A DNA stretch of 64,000 nucleotides, taken from positions 118,556,754 through 118,620,753 of the forward strand of contig CP136061.1 of the NCBI GenBank assembly GCA_032622095.1. Reading direction: 5' to 3'. Every line of letters starts with the position of its first letter. Position 1 is the stretch's first letter. The DNA is from Siphonodentalium dalli. Lineage: Eukaryota; Mollusca; Scaphopoda; Gadilida; Siphonodentaliidae. This document shows, piece by piece, positions 11,906-24,414 of this stretch. The notes under the pieces were generated by a model. The model saw nothing but the letters and a program-made list of their open reading frames with translations. It had not been told where the DNA came from and searched no databases. The position numbers were made by a program, and so were the translations under genes.

Positions 11906-13130
11906 ATTCCGAGCCGTGTGTCCCATAAATTGGTCATCTATTCTAATAACCTTTGATTAAATACCAGTTATTAGTCCTTAAATGTTCATTTCATGCTTTG
12001 AGCAAGCTGTTTTATGGTGGACATGCATGCGCTCGAAAATTATGTCATTCTGTGTCGGCAAGTCTCAATTTAAAAACTTATAGTGCGAAGAAAATGGAAC
12101 ACTGAACATATCACAATGTTCCAAATGTGTTGCTTGTTCAGACAAAGAAAGCGGACACAGCTTTTACTATTTCTTTGGTGGTTTTATTGGGTTGGTGTCT
12201 GTGAAATTTCCCGACCTTTTCTTTTGGCAATTCACACCTCGTCGTTTCCAATTTTATCTATTTAAATTTAATGTGGTCTAATCGAAAGTGAATTACGTTG
12301 ATATGGGGTCGTAAACGAGAAGTGATTGGGCTTCACGGCCCCTGGTGGACAAGAGTATATATGCGACTATAGTCGACATTTGGTCGTTGACCTTTTGCCA
12401 TTCTGCGTAAATATCTATAATTTAGAGTCGACCCAAATCACTCTACTATAATTTCTCTTTACTCTTTCATCACTGGAGCTTCCTGAATTTTTGCAAAAAC
12501 CCTGTGCCAATACATTCTCTTATATATATGCGAGTCGACCAAAGGGAGCCTCGCATTTATAAGAGTATGCTTTGGCCTAACAAATTTATATTATGTTTGA
12601 TAATAATTGTTAAAGAATGTAAGAAATAATAATAAAAAAATGATAAAAATTGTTAAAGAAAATGTAAAATTGATTAAAGAATCAGAGAAAAAATTATAAA
12701 AATTGTTAAAGAAAATAAGAAGAAAAAAACAATAAATAAGGGTGTGTGGTGTATATTAAAGACATATTATGGACTTGTTCGGGTGCGTGAAACTTGTAAG
12801 TTAGTACTCAGGCGCTATGCAAACCTGAGAAATGTAGCATTCTACTAACATCACCGAAAATTTTAAAGACATCTACCGTACCACTCCATGGAAAACATCG
12901 TCTGAACTACGCTCAAATTGTAAATATTTACATCAGATTCGGGACGCAACTATTGGCGATAAACTAACGCAAACGATTTCGACATCGAGAGTCATTGCAT
13001 TTAATTAATACATATATATAAATGACGATGTGTGTTGTCAATTTGGATTAATATTCATAAAGATAATAATTTTGAGCAAGATTATTCTCTATTTATATTT
13101 GATCACCCTACAGGAGTGTTTCACATCACT
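11906..13130. other. Intergenic DNA with a worn Y-type element
   Basis: About 12460-12580 carries ACTGGAGCTTCCTGAAT, GCAAAAACCCTGTGCCAAT and a Y palindrome (ATGCGAGTC against its partner). 12590-12740 holds the AT-rich GTTAAAGAATGTAAG unit also found near 430-600. The rest shows nothing. Confidence 0.5.
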
Positions 13131-13608
13131 TTAAAACGAGTAAAATATATAAATACAAAAAAAAAATCTAAATTAAAAATTAACGCGCCCTGTTAACAAT
13201 CCAATTGCTATTTATTGATAAATTACGTATTATATCAATAAGCGATATAACTGAATCGCGGCCATATTGGTTTCATCCACTCGTTCCGCGGTTTAAGTGC
13301 TATACAGGTCAAAGTTCTGGAGGTCCATTAATTCCATATATGGAACTTTTGAATATTCGTGATTCCATATATGGAGCTTTTGAAATATTCATGAATTCAA
13401 TATATGAATCACGAATATATATTCAAAAGTTCCATATATGAAATGCGCCTCCATAACCTATATATAGCACTTAAACCGCGGAACGGGGGGCTGGATGAAT
13501 CCAATATGGCCGCGACTCAGCTATCTCGCTTATAGCGATGTGTTTGTGAAAGTGGCGCTCACGTTTTTAATTTAGATTTTTGTTATTGATATGTTTTACT
13601 CGTTTTAA
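13131..13608. mobile_element. H element: 478-bp TTAA-bounded hairpin
   Basis: Bounded by TTAA at 13131-13134 and 13605-13608. Left arm AAACGAGTAAAATATA, ATCTAAATTAAAAA, CGCGGCCATATTGG, TTCCGCGGTTTAAGTGCTAT is mirrored by the right arm, so the arms meet near 13340-13420 where TCCATATATG words repeat. No coding capacity. It has the architecture of a fold-back MITE and the same target as the M, Y, V, W and Q families. Confidence 0.8.
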
Positions 13609-14329
13609 CGACATGCCTCTGTGGTGAGACAATTACACAAAACAGTGGTGCATTACATGTGCATCATCATATTTCAACTAACTGATATTCAGTAAGTTTT
13701 TTCTCCAGAATATATAAAGCATGGGCATATTTCTTAGTTAAAATATGTTCTTTAATAATCTACGTGGGTGTAATGTGGAAGTGCATATGAGTCATGTCTG
13801 TTTAAAATCCGAACATGACTTGATAAGGTCGGTGTCATATTGGAACAATCGAAAATTCAAAGGTATGCCCAACCGAAGAGCCTCTTATCCTCCAAGGACC
13901 ATATATACATGGTACTGCCATTTTAAAAGTTATCCTCAATGTTAGATCATGCATGTTACGAATCTCTACTCTGGCTATATATGCCCGTACAGCTAGATCA
14001 CACGACACCAATCCAAAACCTGCCTGTGAACTTTTTGATGTTTTGACAGGGAAGTTCATAACATTGAAAAATTACAGTGCCGATGATACTTGTTCCTTAT
14101 ATACTGTATTTCATAGTATATGTGGAGGCCTCAGCTTGATATTTCAGTGATTTACTTGAGACGATTTTTATTTGCATCGTTTACAATCATGGAATTTATC
14201 CCAGGAAATAATTCAAAGTTTATTGCTATATCGAGTATCGACTTATAAAAGTCACAATAAAAGACCGTACGGCCAAAGTGTCCCCCGAAAAAGTGGCTTC
14301 ATTGGGGTCATCAGCTTTTCGGAGAAAAA
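13609..14329. other. Intergenic DNA, nothing recognised
   Basis: AT-rich; no gene or named repeat seen. Confidence 0.4.
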
Positions 14330-14720
14330 AAGAACAAGGACCCTAAATCCGAAGCAACCAGACAAAAATGGGTGGATCGTACCCATATTCGAACTTGACC
14401 TGTATTTCGAGCTGATAAACACACATTCCAAATTTGGTTCAGATATGATCACACAAACTGAAGTTATCATCCAGAAACAAGAAATTGACAGGATTCCAAG
14501 TCGAAAAAAAGGCCACAACTCTCGCAAAAATGGGCGGAGCAAACCCATATTCGAACTTGACCTGTATATAAGGCTGATAACCTCACATACCATATTTGGT
14601 TCAGATATGATCACACAAACTGAAGTTATCATCCGGAAACCAGATAATTACAAGATTCTAAGTAAACAAAAAGGGCCATAACTCTCGTAAAAATTGGCGG
14701 AGCAAACCCATATTCGAACA
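14330..14720 (+). repeat. 162-bp tandem repeat, about 2.4 units
   Basis: ACCCATATTCGAAC recurs at 14381, 14543 and 14706, followed by TTTGGTTCAGATATGATCAC and GAAGTTATCATCC. Units also carry a CCATAACTCTCG/AAAATGGGCGGAG segment. 162 is a multiple of three, which keeps a 169-codon frame open; the frame is not credible as a protein. The GTTATGGCCCTTTTT-type repeats at 53.1-53.8 kb have a similar style (AGTTCGAATATGGGTTTGAT, GCCATAACTC). Confidence 0.75.
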
Positions 14721-15423
14721 AAAATCATGCAAACTCTAGCTGAGACCACACCCTACTGTGAAATAGATTATTAAGGAACAAGTACTAAGAAAGAAACATT
14801 ATTCCATGCGTTGTCTCTTCAAGTTATCAGAACACGTCAAAACATAAAACAAAGTTCCCATTGTGGAATGTGATCTCTACGGGCGCAGTCAGAATATAGA
14901 TTCGTGACATGATCTACACCAATGCTATACAACCGACCATGTTATAGGTGGGAGCCATGCCTGTACCCAGGTACATGCATGTGTATATCTGTGATTATCA
15001 TTATACATTAATGCATGCATGGTTTCGGTTCGTCTGATACATGAACCTCACACAACAAGGAAGGATGTTTGGATCGAAGTTGCGTGAGAAATCAAGAGCA
15101 ATTATACGCAAATCATTCAGATAGATAATATTAAACAGTTGCTTTGGGATCGGTTGATATTCGAAGGGAATGAAGCGTTTTATTCATTAACATAAATGCC
15201 ATAGCCAATAGCTGATTGATATAAGATAGTTATTAACAAGTAAAGCATTTCGTGGGTGAGGTCAATTCATTGTGACCTCCGCCATGCATGCAGCCGACAC
15301 TGTACCAGGGCCGGTGGAGCAGGGTGTGCCCGTGTCGGACTCCTGCATGTACAAACGCACAATTTACATTGGGAAAAGTCCCTTCTGAACGTTGATTCTC
15401 AAGATCTTGTCATGTTCTATTGA
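14721..15423. other. Intergenic DNA, nothing recognised
   Basis: No gene, tRNA or repeat that I can support. Confidence 0.4.
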
Positions 15424-15730
15424 TTAAACGGACATGGCTCATTCGAACCTCCAATTATTGTCTATATGTAATTTGGAGGGACGGATACGATATGTCGATA
15501 AATACACGAAATATATATATATACCGGCTTCATATGATATATGCTCTGAAAAACACTTGCCAAAGTCACAGCCATTTTTCCAGCGTCTTTCTTTTCTTTT
15601 TGGTTTTTGTTACAGAATACTCGTACAGAAATGTCGTTCAGATATTTATCGACCTATTTCGATACCGGGAAAAAACAAAAGCGAATAATATTATGTGTAT
15701 TTTGGAGCGTAAACCGCCATGTGGCTTTAA
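15424..15730 (+). mobile_element. Q-family element, copy 1 (TTAA-bounded)
   Basis: 307 bp between TTAA at 15424-15427 and 15727-15730. Ends TTAAACGGACATGGCTC and, complemented, TTAAAGCCACATGGCGG form an imperfect inverted repeat. Interior words ATTTGGAGGGACGGATACGA and TATGTCGAT are shared with the copy at 17298, and the 3' part with 56.16-56.28 kb. Confidence 0.65.
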
Positions 15731-16744
15731 GAATAATAAAATAAAATAAAATAAAGATCTACGTACTTGGCAGTGGCAGAAGCATTTAAGGGAAATGTAG
15801 CACAACCGTCAAAGGGCACTTTTCCATCCCAAAGTAAAATGGTAAATTATGAACTTGTACTGATGTCAGTCGAATGCAAGGGGAGTAAATTCACCCCCCC
15901 CCCCTGCTCCGCGCCATGCACCATAGTCCGAAAGTCAAAGAGGATCGTTCAAGTTGCATGACATAAAATATTGTTAAAACTGGAATAACTTCCACGGTGA
16001 TGCGACAACAACTCAGAATTAATATCAAATATATGATATCTCAAGTCGGGTGCAATGGTCCAAGTTCAAATTATTCCGACGTCATGTTCAACGTTCAGTT
16101 TAAAAAGCCCCGCGGCGGTTTGACGTCAGTAGTTATGCTCCTTTTGTTACATCCGGGTCCGGTTCCGAGAATTAAAATATGCCAATAGCTGCTTTAAATC
16201 ATTTTAAATGGATTGTATATGTCACATAAATATTTATATATAGAATTATTAGAATTGATAAAAATCGAGTCACAAACATTCTTCAGCGTGGAATAAATAA
16301 AGGGCGTTCCTTAATTGTTATGAGAAGCCGTTTTCACATGTATTAATAACTAGATTGGGTATATATGTACCCGGCGTTGCTCAGTTAATTAATGAGTAAG
16401 GTATAAGTGTACCTTCAAGTCATTTAAATTAATTACTACCTGGGGTAAATCAAATGCACCTACATGCACTCTCCGAATAAAGTTACTCAAAACGCTATTT
16501 TATTATAATATTGCTAATTATTAGTTCCTCTTTAAGTCATCCGGTGTCAGTGTCACCTATCGAATGACACTCCCCGTGCCAAATTACCTATATATTTTAA
16601 GCTGATAATAAACGCTCTTTATTGTTAATTATAGGGCCGCTTTGAGTCATCTAAGGCTAAGGCACCTATCACGTCACGTGATACCCCCTTGTCAAATTAT
16701 ATATGCGTGCCAAATCACCTTACATGTGTATATCTTCTGATCCC

Positions 16745-16810
<66 letters not shown>

Positions 16811-17297
16811 ATGATATTGCCCTGGTCAGGTGACCCGAAATTAGCTACCAAGTTTCCTACATATCGTCTAAACTGATATTACTCATATCATAATGTATAA
16901 TATAATTGTTAAGTTCCCCTACATGGACAACGGCACCTTTATATATTCCATGGTACCACCCGTGTCGATTTACCTCTGCATACCATGCAATTTCTATAGC
17001 GACCAGGGTCAAACCCATGAAAACATTTTGTGTACAAAATACAACTTTGATCGAACACGATGTTTGGGTCCCAAACAAAAAAACTTTAAAACATCTATGT
17101 GTACCTCGGTACCGGTATCTACCGGTATCGACATAAAACTATCTTTAAGTAAATAGGCCTGTATATAGCATTTCACTTAGACAGGTATAATAGGCCTACG
17201 TCTAGATCATCTGAGCACTGAGCATTTGAATTTAAAGAATTTCTATTTAAAAAAACAGACTGGACATTTCATCCCTATCATACTTTATTTCTAATCT
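15731..17297. other. Intergenic DNA with diverged short repeats and an AT tract
   Basis: A degenerate unit (AAGTCATCCGG, CACCTATCGAATGACAC, CCGTGCCAAATTA) recurs at about 16530-16600 and 16640-16710. AACGCTCTTTAT occurs at 16611. A C-run lies near 15893-15904. No gene seen. Confidence 0.5.
16749..16807. repeat. AT dinucleotide tract, self-complementary
   Basis: About 28 TA steps broken once by AGCT at the centre, so the tract can fold into a hairpin with an AGCT loop. Length is likely unstable. Confidence 0.95.
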
Positions 17298-17768
17298 TTA
17301 AACGGACACATGCGGCTCATTCGAGTCTCCAAATTGTGTCTAGCTAATTTGGAGGGACGGATACGATATGTCGATCAATACACGAAATATTGACATATGC
17401 TTTGAAAAAATACTTGCCAAATTCACAGCCATTTTCCAACAATTTTCATTTTTTCGTCCGAAGTCAGACAAACTCTCTTTATTGCTACCGGTACCATATC
17501 AGGAACATAATATAAAACGGAACGCTCTTTTCACTTCCATGTCGTGCAAATTGCTGCTTTTTGGGGGGTTTGTGACCCAAATACCCTGTTCATAGTTGCA
17601 TTTTTCATTACTTCAATGTGTCTTTTTGGGGTTATACAGAATGCTCATGGAAATGTAGTTACGATATTTAGGCCTATCGACCTATTTCGATACCCGGAAA
17701 AATTCAAAAGCTAGCCTAATAATTTTATTTGTATTTTGGAGCTCTTGAAAACCGCCACGTGGCTTTAA
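17298..17768 (+). mobile_element. Q-family element, copy 2 (TTAA-bounded)
   Basis: 471 bp between TTAA at 17298-17301 and 17765-17768; longer than copy 1 because of extra interior sequence around 17450-17640. Shares ATTTGGAGGGACGGATACGA, GCTTTGAAAAA and CCACGTGGCTTTAA. Ends about 600 bp before the probable LRIG promoter. Confidence 0.65.
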
Positions 17769-18119
17769 ATACCATATTACATCGATGCCCACTACACTTC
17801 GAAATCATTGTCAGTTAAAGTATATTTCGCGATACATTGTTACTCAATAATGCAAAACAACAAACGCTCTTTATAAATCATCTAGGTGTGGTACCAACCG
17901 TAAGCCAACATGGGATGTGCATAGTCTAGCTATATATAGATACGGTACCATAGGCCTGGGCCTGTGTATAATCTAATAATGGACATTCATTTGTCAAAAG
18001 CAAAACGCTCTTTATACAAATACTTCCAAATTGGCATTAACATTTCGTAGTGTTATAAAACAATCTTCTTATATTGTACATTTTATTAATCACAACACAT
18101 TTATATGTCTGAACGAATG
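17769..18119. other. Spacer upstream of the LRIG promoter
   Basis: Contains AACGCTCTTTAT at 17863 and 18004, a word that is otherwise a marker of the M family. No gene seen. Confidence 0.4.
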
Positions 18120-18478
18120 TTTTCTTTAGTGAAAACCGTGTGCATCAGCCAATAGCTCGAATTCTACTTCACGAACACTGTGCTTGAATGTCAATAACCT
18201 GGCCACGTGCTGTAATGTCGACCAATCGGAATACAGTGCTTTCATTAGAGGAATGTATTCGCACTAAACGTGGGAGGTGAAATCACAAACACATCGAATT
18301 CGCGAAAGACGGATGTACTTTATGGAAGTTATAAAATAGTTATATATATCGCACGATTTTATCCATTTTCACCGACATGTCGTCGTTTCATTCTAACGGA
18401 CCGGGGGACTAGAACGTGTTATATTTCGAGAAGGAAATTGGAAAGTTTTCGTTCTGGGCCGAAGTGCCCGATTTCAAT
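18120..18478 (+). promoter_or_regulatory. Probable LRIG promoter and 5' untranslated region
   Basis: This block joins the upstream repeats to the LRIG start codon. A TATAAAA word lies at 18330-18336, and CCAAT-type words lie near 18147 (GCCAATAG) and 18219 (ACCAATCGG). If the TATA word is used, transcription would begin near 18360. The start site is an inference; a TATA word is expected by chance in DNA this AT-rich. No repeat family found elsewhere in the window enters this block. Confidence 0.35.
18377..18412 (+). other. Short upstream ORF in the LRIG leader
   Basis: An ATG at 18377 (G at -3) opens an 11-codon frame that ends at TAG 18410-18412, 66 nt before the main ATG and in the same frame. 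The stop proves that the LRIG frame cannot be extended upstream in the genome. The ATG is in a moderate start context, so ribosomes could initiate here and reinitiate at 18479. It matters only if transcription starts before 18377. Confidence 0.4.
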
Positions 18479-18660
18479 ATGGCGGCCGTGTTGGTTGTGA
18501 TTTCGGCTTTTGTTATTGTTGGATTTGTATCTAGCAATTCTGCGAACGATAATAATATTGCATGCCCATCGCAATGTTCTTGCCTTGGGAACATGGTTGA
18601 CTGTAGCAAGAATGGCCTGGCTTACGTCCCTAGCGATCTACCGTCGTGGGTCGATACTTT
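18479..18660 (+). CDS. LRIG: LRIG exon 1: signal peptide and LRR N-cap
   Basis: Residues 1-60 plus two bases of codon 61. The ATG has A at -3 and G at +4, is the first ATG after the in-frame stop at 18410, and opens a hydrophobic stretch (residues 2-17, AAVLVVISAFVIVGFV) typical of a signal peptide; cleavage is likely near S21-A22. Residues 29-42 form the C-x3-C-x-C-x6-C N-cap, followed by a WV pair (57-58) as in LRIG proteins. The exon ends at a GTAAGT donor. Reading on into the intron gives an immediate stop (TTG TAA), which confirms the boundary. Confidence 0.92.
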
Positions 18661-19039
18661 GTAAGTTTTTGAAGTGTTTACAAAGTTTTCATGTCAATTT
18701 TTACTAATAGTAATACTATGAATGATTTATACATCGATCATGCTCAGTTTCAACTTTCATATGTGTTATGCTCTTTTAGAACCGTCCCATTGCTGATACA
18801 TGTACCAGCCGATCGTTTTGTGTACAGATGTTCCAAAAAATCAGGAAAAAAGTGCACATTAGATTAATGAAAATTTGACGATTCAAATTCAACTAAAATT
18901 GTCAGGTCTGGGAAATGTGAGGGCTCAGCTACAATTCTGTAGTCAATATCTGAATTGTCTTAAGTAGCTACTGTATCCTTGCATAATTCAGTTCTAGATT
19001 ATATTCTCTTGCCAGTCTGGGTTTGATGCACATGATAAG

Positions 19040-19133
19040 TGCAAATATATATTGTACGGTACCGTTATATGTACGGTGGTAGGTAACAATATCACCAATG
19101 TTGTTACCGCACATGTACAATATATTTTCGCAC
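19040..19133. repeat. Small imperfect hairpin
   Basis: GTGCAAATATATATTGTAC on the left pairs with GTACAATATATTTTCGCAC on the right, with GGTAACAATAT and TGTTGTTACC inside. Confidence 0.65.
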
Positions 19134-19221
19134 AATATTGTTAGACAAGTACAGTTAAATGAATCTTGGCACATGTTGAAACTGTCCAGTGACAGACAGT
19201 GTCAAGTGCCACAATGTACAG

Positions 19222-19605
19222 TACTCTTGAGTGCCTAATAAACATACATGTACGATTATTAAAATCGAGGTACGATCGTTATTTGGTCCTGTACGTTTAT
19301 TAAATTAACCAAAACAAATAATTCACCAATCTTAAATTGTGTTATTCATAGATAAATGAACTCTGATTGTTGACAGTGATCAGCACACTGTAGATTCACA
19401 GACCTGGCTATCCATCGAAACTATTTCTGTCACATGGCATCAGTAAACCAGTCAGATGGTGCGTTTTGTTGGGATGTATGGGTACTATGGTACTAATATT
19501 TCCAGTCTGTACGTTTATTCCGCCCTGTACTATTATTCAGTTACGCGACATTTTCCAACCTGTATTATTATTCCACCCTGTACTTTTATTAGGCACTCAA
19601 GAGTA
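19222..19605. mobile_element. U element: 384-bp TA-flanked MITE
   Basis: The ends TACTCTTGAGTGCCTAATAA and TTATTAGGCACTCAAGAGTA are exact inverted repeats of at least 20 bp, including the flanking TA. Several CCTGTACGTTTATT-like subterminal words repeat near both ends. No transposase. TA flanks fit a Tc1/mariner-type source. Its right TA abuts X1. Confidence 0.85.
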
Positions 19606-19760
19606 ATGTCCTAAAATAATTTAATAAGCTAATAATCGACTCCTTAACCACAGCAGAATTATGGGTAATTTTTCAGGATTTAGTCGGAAATATGGCTTTT
19701 TGTCATTCATCGGAAAGCTCTGCTGTGGTTAAGGATTCCATTATTTAGGGCATTACTGTA
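19604..19760. mobile_element. X1, palindromic TA MITE (internally deleted)
   Basis: Left end TAATGTCCTAAAATAAT, then TCGACTCCTTAACCACAGCA, GGATTTAGTCGGAAATATGG and CATCGGAAAGCTCT; the right arm has lost its inner half and resumes at CTGCTGTGGTTAAGG, ending GGGCATTACTGTA. It adjoins U with no spacer. Confidence 0.8.
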
Positions 19761-21570
19761 CATGTAGATTACAGTTATGCAGCATGCTCTGATTAATTGA
19801 CCCATTTAACAAGTTTGTAGGCCAATAATCAACGCCGTCGTTCCTTCCAGTCAACTGCTGCCAAGTGGTATCGGCCGGTAATCTTTTTAAAGCCGCTGTA
19901 AATTACTGCCCCATTTTTTTATGCGACTGCCATACACCACATTAATTTTTCTCATGACCGTCATACAGTCAGTTAATTTTTTCATTAGCGCCGTATGCAT
20001 CACATTCATTCTTTTCCCACGAATGCGGCCAATGGAGATAAAAATATCTGAATCTGTCCAAAAATTCTTTAATAAAACAGACGTTGTTTACAAATGTGAT
20101 GGCGATCGATTTGTCATATCCAACCATATTAAATTGGTATTTACCGCTATCCTCAAATTAATTATTTGAAAAATGTTGTGATACTAGTACCCTGGGGATG
20201 ACCGCGGTATTACCGGTAATAAACCTTTCCAAACCGAACACCCTTCAGACCAGCCCTTTAGAGAGGTGTTCGGTTTGTAGAATATTATATAGCAATATGA
20301 TCTGAATGTATTGACGTCGTTGTTGAAGCATAAACGACTCATTGTTGATTAATTAAAATCTATTGAATAAAGTACCAAATCAAATATAAATAAAAATAGA
20401 TAAAACATTATGTTATAATAAGAATTAAAAACATTGTATTTTAAGACATACCGGTAAGACATGTATAGATACTAGTATGTACACGAAACGATAATTTTTA
20501 TTGTGATTGAAAATGTTGCTTAAAAATGTTGCATCGTTTGTTCAAGTAGATTCGTACCAATTAATTACCGGTGTTTTGTTCGGCGACCGATTTGCACTGG
20601 ATTATAACAACATGTATCTGATTAGATAACTGAATTCTTATTTAACATATTGAGTAAACAATGGTGACTTCACCGAGATTACAGCACTGACATTTGTTTT
20701 TACATCAATCATTGCGCTGAATTGGACTTATTTTTACGACCACTGTCCAAACTAAACACTAATTTAATAGCTAAAAGTGCACAATGTTAGTGTATTGTCA
20801 CCAATACAGTTTTAATCAACCTGTCATAATGAATGATCGAGCCGTCACGAAAACGGCTGCTCAGAGTTGAATGTATAGACTAGAAGTTTAAACTTATAAA
20901 GGATCCCCAGTCAACACTAGAGCCAACACGAGTTCAGCATCAATTATGTCAAATCTACCCCATTTGCATTCGGTTGGTATCGCTTTCCGCGTTCGGATTT
21001 CGGAGGTAAAAATTAATACATTCGTTCAATTTTGGACTAGAAAAGCCGTCTGATGTTCGGAATAGAGAGTTTCGAATTTACATAGGTAAATTTTAGTGAG
21101 AATGCACTTGGATGAATTCGGGACCAGACAATTTGGTCGGTATGGAGAGGGATTCGGTTCATAGAGGGTCCAGTTTGGAGAGGTTTCACTGTATACGGTA
21201 TCCACAGCAGTAACAAGACGGTCACTGCGGTAGAATTATGGTACCATGCGGTTATGATATAGCGGGTCACCACACCATAAGTTTAAAAAAAGAGAACACA
21301 TCCATGAGGATCTCCTTATGTTACACAGATACCGGTATACATGTAAGGAGAATCACTGCACTTGATGTTCATTCCTGCATGTGTAATGCCTGGCACCAGG
21401 CAATGGGTGTAGTTTATTTTTTGACAGCAGGAAAAATGTTTGCAACTTCAAAGTCGCATTAAGTCATGCTACTAGTACCTAGCTGTATTTTTTTGGCACC
21501 GTAATAGGAAACAAATAAGTTGTTTTTTTTGGCCTTATGTTCGACACCAACTTAAAAGTTTCGACATTTG

Positions 21571-22655
21571 TCCATACCGTTACCACATACCGTTAACGGT
21601 AAAGACATATGATGTACCGGGGTATTATTATTGAATATGCAGAATCCCTTGATTAATATTGAAATTTAAAGCTCCGTAGTATTGCTATGATTTGCTATCA
21701 TAAACATCCCAACTGTCACTCCCTTATGTCTCTTTAGTTTTGAATGACATTGGATTGAAAATTTGTTCAGTTGTCGATACCGTTACACTTTTAACGGTAA
21801 TGACATAACGGTGAAGACATGAATATTACGCATTAACGGTAGAGACACAATGGAGTGGATGTAAGTTTCAAGTTAATTTGAGATAAAGAACTCAGTACCA
21901 TTGTTTAATATGTTTTGAATGATCGCATTTTAATATGACAATGGAACTCAGATTTACAATGTTTACATTATATACTAGTAAGACATCCTAGACTCACTTT
22001 GTAATCTTTACCGTTATTTTCATGTCTCTACCGTTATAACGGTAAAGACCAATTGATATAACGGTAAAGACACATAACTTAGTTTTTCTCACATACTAGT
22101 ATACATGTACATGTAGTGCAAAGGGTGGTCTTATCCAACTGAGAAACTTATAACACTCTGAGAGCAGTTGTACCGTAACTACTAGTACTTAAAGAATTTT
22201 TCCAGAAATTTTTGTTTTAATAAATTCAGGCCTATAACGGAGTGGACACATAATTAGTGTGACAGAACTCAGGCTCTTTCAGTCTGACCGAATTTTCTCC
22301 AATAAGTTTTCAGAAACAAATGTTTTGAAGGACTTACATGTAATAAGAAGGCACTAGATGATGATTGTATTGAAAGAGAATATTCAAGAAATTATCAAGT
22401 GAATTGGTCATACTCGCCACGGATATTTCACTAATAACGGTAAAGACAATCATTGAAAAAATCATGATGCAGTATTGTCACAAATGCCAATGTCATAAAT
22501 GTTGGCCTATGTCGGTGAAATATTCAAGATTACTAACTCAGTTCTTACTTGAATATTCTGTGCGCTCCATTTAGCCACTCGCCTAAATTCTACAGAATGG
22601 GAGAATCGCTTACTAGTACTTGTATACCGAGAAAATGGTATAACGGAGTGGACAT
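21571..22655. repeat. Cluster of TAACGGTAAAGACA-type words
   Basis: At least a dozen forms on both strands: near 21572 and 21587 (complement), 21594, 21775 (complement), 21792, 21806, 21833, 22004 and 22022 (complement), 22035, 22058, 22231, 22433 and 22638. Variants are TAACGGTAAAGACA, TAACGGTAGAGACA, TAACGGTGAAGACA and TAACGGAGTGGACA. Spacing is irregular (13 to 200 bp), so this is not a tandem repeat. Confidence 0.8.
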
Positions 22656-24414
22656 TTCAGACACACTTGACCATTTATGACATAGAAGAACTGAAGATCA
22701 TTTTACCGAACAATTTGCCCCTGAACCTAATTTTGAAGGGCTACATGTATAAGGACAGAATAAGTGCCTCTTCAGGCCTTCGATTCTGTAAAATGCAGGA
22801 GTGTGGTTGGTCACTCGCCTAACCTGAAACCCAGGCGTGTGATTTTGGTGGATATTTCGGGGGTATAAAATTACAAACGAAGACTCAAAATTAAATAAAT
22901 TTTATCACCATTGTGATTCATCTTGTACACATGTATTCTCCACATTGAAGTAATTAAAACTCCATTCTCGAATTGCGTCGTAATGCTTCCGTTGGATGTA
23001 AGTTGTTATGAAATGCGGTCAGAGACCATGTAACCACGTGAGAGTTTCCTGTTGTGTGAATTCTATCGATATTTTTAAACAATATCTAGCCGAGAATTAC
23101 TCAGACCTGCATACGAATGCGACGACATCGCTAAACGCACCTGACTATAATAATGTTCTAGCGCATGCGCAAAACTTAAAACAATTACTTCCGTCGTATA
23201 CGGCATGTCTGTCAGTCTTCTCCAGCAAACAAGGTTGATCGTTATTATAAACCCTTTTTCAATCGTGCGCCGAATATCGCCGAGGAGTGTGATTAATTAC
23301 TCGCCAAGATTTAATTTCAGGTGTGCTATGGTGCGCGAGCGCGATCGCACGCCTCATAATCGAAGGCCTGCCTCTTCCCCAGATGATGTACATGTATTTT
23401 GTCGATACTGACCAGGACATGTCTCTACCATTATTTTGACACTTTTTGTGAAAATCGTCCGCTCTGCATCAATATTGAAATCACCATATAAATTCCCTGA
23501 AGTACATGTATAATGACCTACATGTATGAACCGGTACATGTGCTTGAATATCTATGCGTATTTCAGAAACAGGTCAGTTGTTGTTAAAAAAAAGCAAATT
23601 AATAGGTTGCCAGAAATGTTGAGCTGTACAAATTTAAATCTATGCATTCCGTTTTACTTCCACCTTAAAAGTCCTACATCGTTAGTGTCGTTACTGTAAC
23701 GCAATACACGTGCCACGATGTGGTGTATCGTGTACCAGTATAAGTGTATCGCGATGCATTGAATTCATGATAAATCGTTCGTCCTACACTGAAATTACAT
23801 GTATCAACCTTGGGCTGGATACAGTATACTGGCATACATGTATGTACCGGTATCTGCTGGTGCTTTAATCAGACTGAACCCCTAAACTGCATGTGTTAAG
23901 AGATTTCCTCCCTCTTTGATTAGCATTCCATGGCATCAAACAACTACAGGTATAATGAACTGTTCAAAGAAGACCTTTATTCTGAACAGCGTGTCGATGC
24001 AGAGGAACAAATATGCATTGGGCTAAATTTATGACACATTGCACAATTCCCCATTTATCCCCCAAAACCTTGCATGCAAATATCTGCTGTGAATTTAGTG
24101 GAAGAACACTAGCAAACGGAGCATGGTGAATACGGCTCTTGATGTAAGCTCCCAGGACACTCATCTGTAAAGCCTTGCCAAGCTGAGTAATGTTTGATCT
24201 GTTAGGAGGTTTCTTCCAGGCGTTAAGTTACACAGAGTTGCACAAGCTTGTGAAGTTTGGAGAACACTAGTTTTCACTGTGTTACTTTTGGGTTCTGAGG
24301 GAAGAGAGGATTTGAGGTCTATTGGCCAGAAATGCTATCAAGCAAACACCAATTCCTACTATCAACACCCCAGCTGTACCCAATCACCAAGTTAGCTCTT
24401 AACCCAGTAACCAG

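Noticed and set aside
14172-14681. 169-codon frame, the longest in the window
   Set aside because: It is kept open by a 162-bp tandem repeat whose unit is a multiple of three; the reverse strand is open too.
18416-18478. N-terminal extension of LRIG from a GTG at 18416
   Set aside because: GTG is not a normal animal start here, and ATG 18479 has a strong context directly before a good signal peptide.
22981-23411. Possible CpG island or alternative first exon in intron 1
   Set aside because: CpG content is a little higher and short frames exist, but no splice-compatible coding frame or LRR-like sequence was found.
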